17,963 nucleotides of DNA. It comes from Alphaproteobacteria bacterium. Its GTDB lineage: Bacteria; Pseudomonadota; Alphaproteobacteria; UBA8366; JADFVY01. The DNA is taken from NCBI GenBank assembly GCA_029881615.1, contig JAOUMF010000001.1, positions 1-17,963 of the forward strand. Reading direction: 5' to 3'. This document shows, piece by piece, positions 6,897 to 12,593 of the stretch (positions are counted from its first letter, which is position 1; every line of letters begins with the position of its first letter). The position numbers and the translations under genes are program-made. The notes below the pieces were generated by a model that saw only the letters and a program-made list of their open reading frames with translations, searched no databases and had not been told where the DNA came from.

Positions 6897-6975
6897 GGTC
6901 CAGATGGGCGGATCATTTCGGCATGATAATGCGGCGTCGGGCATTAGCGCCCGCGCCGGAAGTCTGATTTCCTGA
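6877..6975 (+). CDS. Possible 32-residue upstream ORF / leader peptide
   Basis: A short ORF within the leader of the glutamate-synthase-like operon, starting about 53 nt after the predicted transcription start. It has an excellent Shine-Dalgarno (AGGGGAGAA) and ends with TGA at 6973-6975, only 13 nt before ATG 6989. That leaves the ribosome binding site of the next gene right behind its stop. The peptide starts MNVRLSPVQMGG and contains six Ser, four Gly, four Ala and three Arg. It has no run of one amino acid like a classic attenuator, no signal peptide and no recognised family. The spacing suggests translational coupling with the amidotransferase gene. It could also be a chance frame in a structured RNA; comparison of homologous leaders would decide. 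Confidence 0.4.
   Translation: MNVRLSPVQMGGSFRHDNAASGISARAGSLIS
6912..6927 (+). promoter_or_regulatory. Leader hairpin 2 (weak)
   Basis: ATCAT (6912-6916) and ATGAT (6923-6927) are complementary around the loop TTCGGC. The stem is short and AT-rich. It is listed only because it lies between two strong hairpins in the same leader. Confidence 0.3.
6932..6958 (+). promoter_or_regulatory. Leader hairpin 3, strong GC stem
   Basis: CGGCG (6932-6936) and CGGGC (6938-6942) pair with GCCCG (6949-6953) and CGCCG (6954-6958). This gives a 10-bp GC stem with one bulged T at 6937 and loop ATTAGC. No T tract follows, so it is not an intrinsic terminator. GTCGGG at 6936-6941 can alternatively pair with CCCGAC at 6841-6846 near the 5' end of the leader, so two exclusive folds are possible. 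Confidence 0.6.
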
Positions 6976-6988
6976 AAGGAACGGAAAT
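6967..6988 (+). promoter_or_regulatory. Ribosome binding site of the amidotransferase gene within a small hairpin
   Basis: The Shine-Dalgarno AAAGGA (6975-6980) is about 8 nt before ATG 6989. It sits in the loop between ATTTCC (6967-6972) and GGAAAT (6983-6988), which can pair as a 6-bp stem. The stop codon of the upstream ORF (6973-6975) falls in the same loop, so a ribosome finishing that ORF would open this structure. Confidence 0.5.
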
Positions 6989-7912
6989 ATGTGTGGCATC
7001 GCGGGTATCATGTACAAGACCCCCGGAGGTGGCGACACCGGCAAGGACCTTATCGACATGCTGGACGGCTGCCAGCATCGCGGCCCCGATTCGACCGGCT
7101 TTGCGCTTTATGGCGCCGGCCATGACGGCGAATTGCTGCTGCGCTTCATGATCGTTACGGACGACGGCGGCACGGCCAGCATCGATGCGATCAGAAAAAT
7201 TCTCGGCGACTACAATTGCGAAATCCTCGACGAAGAGACCGAGGGCGGGAATTACCGCGTGAGGGTACGCTTCACCGGGGATCTGCAGAAATTCGCCTAC
7301 GCCCTGGAACATGGCGCGACCGTGATTTCCATCGGCTCAAGCCTGGAAATCATCAAGGATATCGGCGGCGCCCATGACGTGGATGACGTCTATCACGTGG
7401 CGCGCCATACCGGCACGCACGGGCTGGGCCATGTGCGCCTGGCCACCGAATCCGACGTCAAGCCGGAAGCCGCCCACCCCTTCTGGGCCACCGGCTTTTC
7501 CGACGTGGCCATCGTCCATAACGGCCAGATCACCAATTACTGGAAGATGCGCCGGCGGCTGGAACGCAAGGGCTTCGAGTTCCGCACCGACAATGACAGC
7601 GAACTGATCGCCGTCTATCTGGCGGAAAAAATGTCCCATGGAGTTGCGCTGAAAGATGCTCTGCGCGATTCCATCGACGATCTGGATGGAACATTCTCCT
7701 TCCTGGTCTCCACCAAGGACGAAATCGGTTATGCCAAGGACCGGCTGGCCGTGAAGCCCATGGTGCTTTATGAGACCGACGACATGATCGCGGTCGCCTC
7801 GGAAGAGGTGTCGCTGAACCGGCTTTTCCCCGGAAAGGCCCTGAACACAATGGAACCGGCGCCGGGGACGTATAACACGTGGTCACGATCGACTTATCCA
7901 AACAATCAATAA
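6989..7912 (+). CDS. Class II glutamine amidotransferase subunit (GlxB/MgsA-like)
   Basis: A 307-residue Ntn-hydrolase glutaminase that releases ammonia from glutamine for the synthase subunit encoded next. MCGIAGIM at the start puts the catalytic Cys at residue 2, exposed after removal of Met, which fixes ATG 6989. Further class II motifs are CQHRGPDSTGF (about 28-38), GHVRLATES, AHPF, HNGQITN and TDNDSELIA. An insert at about residues 50-130 separates the first motifs from the GHVRLATES part. Such an insert is seen in the GlxB/MgsA branch rather than in classical GltB. In that branch the amidotransferase, GXGXG and FMN parts are separate proteins, as in N-methylglutamate synthase. The stop overlaps the next gene by 34 bp. 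Family assignment is strong; the final product of the complex is open. Confidence 0.92.
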   Translation: MCGIAGIMYKTPGGGDTGKDLIDMLDGCQHRGPDSTGFALYGAGHDGELLLRFMIVTDDGGTASIDAIRKILGDYNCEILDEETEGGNYRVRVRFTGDLQKFAYALEHGATVISIGSSLEIIKDIGGAHDVDDVYHVARHTGTHGLGHVRLATESDVKPEAAHPFWATGFSDVAIVHNGQITNYWKMRRRLERKGFEFRTDNDSELIAVYLAEKMSHGVALKDALRDSIDDLDGTFSFLVSTKDEIGYAKDRLAVKPMVLYETDDMIAVASEEVSLNRLFPGKALNTMEPAPGTYNTWSRSTYPNNQ

Positions 7913-9831
7913 CCGAAGCCAACGAACTTATCCGCCAGTGCGGCGAACGGGGCGAGGATGTCGAAGTCCTGAACCCCGACGCGCGGCACCATATCGGCGT
8001 CGGGCTGACCCAGGGCATCAAGGTCCGGGTGCGCGGCTCGGCCGGCTATTTCTGCGCCGGCCTGACCGACGGCCCGCATTTCGAGATCGACAGCAATGTC
8101 GGCTGGGGCCTGGCGGATAATATGTATCAGGGCTCGGTCGTCGTCGGCGGCAATGCCGGCGCCATCGCGGGCGTGGCGATTCGCGGCGCCGAAGTCGTGG
8201 TGAAGGGTAATGTGGGTTCGCGCGCCGGCCAGGTGATGAAGGCGGGCACGCTGTGCTGCGCCGGCAATGCCAATTTCATGGCCGGCTATATGATGTATGG
8301 CGGGCGCATCATCATCCTGGGCAATTCGGGCGAGAAAGTCGGCGAGGACATGGCGGCAGGCGAAATTTTCGTCGGCGGTGACGTGCAATCCCTCGGCTCC
8401 GACGCCTCGCAGGTGGCGCCAACCGCCGAAGACCTGAAGGGAATCAAGGAATTCCTTGATAAATACGGCCTGAAATTCAACGGCACCTTCAAGAAGATCG
8501 TCAATGCCGGCACCAAGCTGCGCTACAAGAACCCCGAACCGCCGCGCCGCAACATTCCCTTTTTCACCTTCTCCGGAACCACCGATTACTGGAACGAGAA
8601 GGTACAGGAAGACATCTACGTCAAATCGCAGATGGGCCGCTATCGCATCCGCGGTTATGGCGCCGCGCGGCCCCTGCCGCATCTGACCGACATCGCCTTC
8701 AAGCGCGACCTGTCGCAGGCCGGGCGCGACCCGGATCTACTGAAACGGATCAAGATGCGCACGACGCTGGGCGACAAGCACGGCGCCAAGCCGCTGGACC
8801 TTTCCATGCCGGTAATGATCGCCCCGATGAGCTTCGGCGCGCTGAGCCGTTCCGCCAAGCTTGCGCTGGCCATCGCGTCCCGCATGTCGGGCATCGCCGA
8901 AAATACCGGCGAGGGCGGCATGATGGACCAGCAGCGCGCCGAGGCGGACCAGTTGATCTTCCAGTGCCTGGCCGGGCGGCTGGGCTGGAACGTGCATGAC
9001 ATGCAGCGCGCCAACGGACTGGAAATCTATATATCCCAGGGCGCCAAGCCGGGCCTTGGCGGCCAGCTGATGGCCAAGAAGGTGACCAAGGAACTGGCCG
9101 CCATCCGCGGCATTCCCGAAGGCATCGATCTGCGTTCACCCTCGCGCCATCCCGACGTTCTGGGCGCCGACGACCTTGTCATCAAGGTCGAGGAATTCCG
9201 CGAGGCCACCGGCCACCGCATTCCCGTTTCGATCAAGCTGGGCGCGGGCCGCGTGCGCGACGACATCAAGATCGCGCTGAAGGACACGTTCGACTATGTC
9301 GAGCTGGACGGGCTGCAGGGCTCCACCGGCGCGGCCGGCGCCGAGGTGCTGGAGCATGTGGGCATCCCCACGCTGGCCGCGATTCAGGAAGCGCTGGATG
9401 CGCTGGACGAAATCGGCGCCGCCGGTCAGTTGCCCATCGTGCTAATGGGCGGCATCAAGGACGGCGTCGACGCGGCCAAGGCATTGGCGCTGGGCGCCAG
9501 CGCCGTGGCGGTCGGCACCTCGGCAATCATCGCGGGGGGCTGCATCGCCTGCATGCAGTGCCATATCGGCAATTGCGTGGTCGGCATCGCCACCCAGGAC
9601 CCCGAACATGAGAAGCGTTACAACACGCCGATCGAGGCCGTACATATCCACCATTTCCTGGAAGCCATGCGCTGGCAGCTTGCCGCGATCACCGACGGGC
9701 TGGGCTATTCCGACGTGAAGCAGCTGAGCCGCGACGATCTGGTGGCCACCACGCCCGAGGCCGCCAAGATTACCGGCCTGCCATATGCGCCCGAATACCG
9801 GGACCCCAACCTGCAACTCAAGGCGAGCTGA
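7879..9831 (+). CDS. Fused GXGXG and FMN/[3Fe-4S] glutamate-synthase-like subunit
   Basis: A 650-residue synthase subunit joining two units that are separate proteins (GlxC/GlxD, MgsB/MgsC) in related systems. Residues ~1-215 form a GXGXG beta-helix with repeating GN.G...G turns. Residues ~250-640 form an FMN-binding TIM barrel with APMSFGALS (about 315), a TGEGG loop (about 345) and VLMGGIKDGVDAAKALALGA. Cys555, Cys561 and Cys566 match the C-x5-C-x4-C [3Fe-4S] site of glutamate synthase; an extra Cys558 lies within it. ATQDP follows. Ammonia from the amidotransferase would be added to a 2-oxo acid (or an amine exchanged) and reduced by FMNH2. GTG 7879 was chosen because the conserved TIDLS..SITEANELI N terminus follows at once. 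It overlaps the upstream gene by 34 bp, implying coupled translation. Confidence 0.93.
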   Translation: MVTIDLSKQSITEANELIRQCGERGEDVEVLNPDARHHIGVGLTQGIKVRVRGSAGYFCAGLTDGPHFEIDSNVGWGLADNMYQGSVVVGGNAGAIAGVAIRGAEVVVKGNVGSRAGQVMKAGTLCCAGNANFMAGYMMYGGRIIILGNSGEKVGEDMAAGEIFVGGDVQSLGSDASQVAPTAEDLKGIKEFLDKYGLKFNGTFKKIVNAGTKLRYKNPEPPRRNIPFFTFSGTTDYWNEKVQEDIYVKSQMGRYRIRGYGAARPLPHLTDIAFKRDLSQAGRDPDLLKRIKMRTTLGDKHGAKPLDLSMPVMIAPMSFGALSRSAKLALAIASRMSGIAENTGEGGMMDQQRAEADQLIFQCLAGRLGWNVHDMQRANGLEIYISQGAKPGLGGQLMAKKVTKELAAIRGIPEGIDLRSPSRHPDVLGADDLVIKVEEFREATGHRIPVSIKLGAGRVRDDIKIALKDTFDYVELDGLQGSTGAAGAEVLEHVGIPTLAAIQEALDALDEIGAAGQLPIVLMGGIKDGVDAAKALALGASAVAVGTSAIIAGGCIACMQCHIGNCVVGIATQDPEHEKRYNTPIEAVHIHHFLEAMRWQLAAITDGLGYSDVKQLSRDDLVATTPEAAKITGLPYAPEYRDPNLQLKAS

Positions 9832-9832
9832 G

Positions 9833-12343
9833 ATGAGTAACAATAAACTTGCCGGAACCCCGATGGGGTCGGGCTGGACACCGCTCGACCTGCGCGACGA
9901 CACCGATGATTTGCATTTCGCGCCGGCGCCTTGCCAGATCGCCTGTCCGATCGGCACCGACGCGCCCTCCTATATCGGCCTGATCTGGGAAGGCAAACAG
10001 CTTGAGGCGCTGGAGGCGATCACCGCGACCAACCCCTTCAGTTCGGTCTGCGGACGGGTTTGCGACGCACCCTGCGAGCCGGCCTGCCGCCGCGCCGATA
10101 GCGACGGCCCGCTGGCAATCCGCAACCTGAAACGCTATGTCATGGACGAACTGGGTACGGAGATTCATCTCGACCCCGTTCAACCGACCCAGGGAAAAAG
10201 CGTCGGCATCGTCGGCAGCGGCCCGGCCGGGCTGACCGCCGCGCAGGATCTGGCGCTGGCCGGCTACAAAGTGGATGTCTACGAGAAGTTCGACCGCCCC
10301 GGCGGCGTGATGCAGTGGGGCATTCCCGGCTTCCGCCTGCCCGAACGCATCCTGGACGAGGATATCGACCGCATTCTGAAGCGCTGCCCCGGCATCACGG
10401 TCCACACCAACACCGCGCTGGGCGAACAGGTCAGCCTGGACGAGCTGAAACAGCGCCACGAGGCGGTTTTGCTGGCCATCGGCGCGGCCTGGGGCAAACC
10501 CATGGGCGTGCCCGGCGAGGACCATAAACTCGTCGAGGACGGCGTCGGCTTCCTGCGCCGCATCAATTCCACCGGCGCCCGCCCGACCCTGCCGGAAACC
10601 GTGCTGGTCATCGGTGGCGGCGACGTGGCGATGGACGCCTGCCGGGTGGCCGCACGCATGCCTGGCTGCAGACAAGTCAAGGTGGTCTACCGCCGCGGCC
10701 CGGGCGAAATTCCGGCGCGCAAGGACGAACTGGAAGGCGCCATCAAGGAAAATATCGAATTCGTCTATCACGCCCAGCCGGTCGAGATCGTCGAGAAAAA
10801 CGGCGGCCTGGCGCTGCGCTGCGTGAAAACCGAACTGGGCGAGCCGGAAGAAGACGGCCGGCGCGCGTTCCGCACCGTTCCCGGGTCCGAATACGACATC
10901 GATTGCGGCATGATCATCGCGGCGGTCGGCCAGACCAGCGACTGCGCCGAACTGCGTGAAAGCGGATTGATCAAGACCGACCGCGTGGATACCGATTTCG
11001 AATCAATGCGCACCGAAGACCCGCAGGTATTCGGCGCGGGCGACGGCGCCTTTGGCGGTTCGACCATCGTCATGGCCATGCATCACGGCCACAAGGCCGC
11101 GTACTACATCAAGCAGTATCTGGAAGGGAACGAAGATCCCCTGCCCTATCGCACGCCATGGCGCACCCGCCGGGTCGATGTGGCGCAAGACATCATGTGG
11201 GAGAAATATCCCCGCCAGGAACAGGAATTCCACGGGCTGGGCGACAAGCCGGCCGAATTCCCCGAGATCGAGTCGAAATACGACAAGGAAACCGCCATCG
11301 CCGAGGCCGCGCGCTGCTTCCGCTGCGACGCGGAGACCGGCACAGCAGACTATTCGGTCAGAAACCGCGAGGACATCTTCCTGATGGCGCGCATGCAGCC
11401 GGACGACGCAAAGTCGCAGTCCGCCATGCTGCACAAACGCCTGAAGCCGCGCGAAATCCTGATCACGCCCGAACAGCGCGCCAGTTTCGACGATATCGTC
11501 TTCCTGCCGGCGAACCTGTCGCGCCTGGTGATCGACCCCTATCGCGAGGCCTGCCGCACCGACAGCAAGCTGGGCGGCGGCATCGATTTGAAGAACCCCT
11601 ATCTGGTAGCCGGCTTCGACGACGCACCCGCGGAAGTGCGTCAGGCGGTGGCGAAGGCCGTGGCGAATTCAGGCTGCGCCTGGATGGGCCGGGTCAAACC
11701 CGACGGCGCCATGCCCTGGCTGCAATTGCTGAAACCCGGTGAGACACCGGATCCGGCGGCTGCGGCGGCGATCTACGAAATCGGCGACAGCTTCAAACCC
11801 TTCGAGGCGAAAAGGGCTAACACGACGCAGCTTGTCGGCCTGTCGGTACAAGGTCCGGCGCTGGCGGAAGCCATCCCCTTCGCCCTGGAAAACAATCTGG
11901 AACTGATGGTGCTGGACGGCACGCACGGTTCGGAACTGGCCGGCCCGCCGGACATGACCGTACTGCGTGACGCAATCCGTATCCTGCGCGGGCTGAACCA
12001 GGAAGAAGAGATCGACCTCGTCTGGTATGGCGGCGTGCGGTCTGGCACCGATGTCGCCAAGGCGCTGGCCCTGGGCAGCGTGGCGGCGGCGGTTGGCGTG
12101 GCCATGGCGATAGCCGCCGGCGGTACCGTAACGAACGGCGCCATAGCCTATGCCGGCGACCGCACCATCGATGAACGCATCACCGGCGCCGAATATCTGA
12201 TCCAGAGCATGGCGAGCGAGACCTCGATCATGGCGCGCTGCACCGGCAAGACCAACGTCCATAACCTGGAACCGGAAGATCTGAAATGCATCACCATCGC
12301 GGCGTCGGAGGCAACGGGCATTCCCCTGGCCGGCACACGATAG
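9833..12343 (+). CDS. GltD-like FAD/FeS reductase fused to a degenerate synthase-barrel domain
   Basis: An 836-residue electron-input subunit. Residues ~25-110 are the GltD/DPD-type FeS region with Cys34, Cys38, Cys73, Cys77, Cys81 and Cys85. Two Cys found before the APCQ..CP element in DPD-type proteins are absent. VGIVGSGPAGLTAA (~124-137) binds FAD and VLVIGGGDVAMDACR (~257-271) binds NAD(P)H. FGAGDGAFGGSTIVMA is the second FAD motif, and an EAARCFRCDAETG element follows near residue 490. Residues ~550-836 are extra compared with a ~480-residue GltD. They resemble the FMN barrel of the preceding gene (LDGTHGSELAGP, WYGGVRSGTDVAKALALGS), but the [3Fe-4S] Cys set is replaced by GGTVTNGAIAYAGD. 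ATG 9833 begins 1 nt after the upstream stop. It probably reduces the synthase subunit. Confidence 0.9.
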   Translation: MSNNKLAGTPMGSGWTPLDLRDDTDDLHFAPAPCQIACPIGTDAPSYIGLIWEGKQLEALEAITATNPFSSVCGRVCDAPCEPACRRADSDGPLAIRNLKRYVMDELGTEIHLDPVQPTQGKSVGIVGSGPAGLTAAQDLALAGYKVDVYEKFDRPGGVMQWGIPGFRLPERILDEDIDRILKRCPGITVHTNTALGEQVSLDELKQRHEAVLLAIGAAWGKPMGVPGEDHKLVEDGVGFLRRINSTGARPTLPETVLVIGGGDVAMDACRVAARMPGCRQVKVVYRRGPGEIPARKDELEGAIKENIEFVYHAQPVEIVEKNGGLALRCVKTELGEPEEDGRRAFRTVPGSEYDIDCGMIIAAVGQTSDCAELRESGLIKTDRVDTDFESMRTEDPQVFGAGDGAFGGSTIVMAMHHGHKAAYYIKQYLEGNEDPLPYRTPWRTRRVDVAQDIMWEKYPRQEQEFHGLGDKPAEFPEIESKYDKETAIAEAARCFRCDAETGTADYSVRNREDIFLMARMQPDDAKSQSAMLHKRLKPREILITPEQRASFDDIVFLPANLSRLVIDPYREACRTDSKLGGGIDLKNPYLVAGFDDAPAEVRQAVAKAVANSGCAWMGRVKPDGAMPWLQLLKPGETPDPAAAAAIYEIGDSFKPFEAKRANTTQLVGLSVQGPALAEAIPFALENNLELMVLDGTHGSELAGPPDMTVLRDAIRILRGLNQEEEIDLVWYGGVRSGTDVAKALALGSVAAAVGVAMAIAAGGTVTNGAIAYAGDRTIDERITGAEYLIQSMASETSIMARCTGKTNVHNLEPEDLKCITIAASEATGIPLAGTR

Positions 12344-12376
12344 TGAAAGTTTGTTGCGCATAAACAAAGCGCATCC

Positions 12377-12418
12377 GGCCGGCGCCCTCCCCCGAAAACT
12401 TGCGCCGGCCTTTTTTTT
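12377..12418 (+). terminator. Intrinsic terminator of the glutamate-synthase-like operon
   Basis: GGCCGGCGC (12377-12385) and GCGCCGGCC (12402-12410) form a perfect 9-bp GC stem with a 16-nt loop, followed directly by eight T (12411-12418). It begins 34 bp after the reductase stop. This separates the three-gene unit from the molybdopterin oxidoreductase gene downstream. Confidence 0.92.
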
Positions 12419-12466
12419 GGCGATGGCGCAAGATGAGGTGTGAAGCAGGAATAACCGTCGTCAGTG

Positions 12467-12472
12467 TTGACA
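12467..12472 (+). promoter_or_regulatory. TTGACA -35-like box, weak promoter candidate
   Basis: A consensus TTGACA lies in the gap between the terminator and the molybdopterin oxidoreductase gene, where a promoter is needed. No good -10 box is found at 16-18 bp, so this is a lead rather than a call. AT-rich sequence around 12562-12580 could hold another start site. Confidence 0.25.
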
Positions 12473-12593
12473 ACTATCACCACGATTTTGAAAACAGCGC
12501 ATTTCGTGCGGTTGTTTCTTCCTCGCTGCAATAACGGCACATTCACCCGTTGCTTGCATTCCACAATATTAATACGGTTATTCCGTGGATACG

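Noticed and set aside
6747..6944. 65-codon minus-strand frame in the leader region
   Set aside because: It has no ribosome binding site or family features, and it covers the plus-strand promoter and hairpins that explain the same sequence better.
6824..6988. Glycine, SAM-type or similar known riboswitch
   Set aside because: The conserved cores remembered for these classes were not found by eye; only a covariance-model search could exclude divergent members.
6989..12343. Classical GltBD glutamate synthase or proven N-methylglutamate synthase
   Set aside because: The domain split and order differ from GltB, and the partner genes of the N-methylglutamate pathway are not in the window, so neither name is justified.
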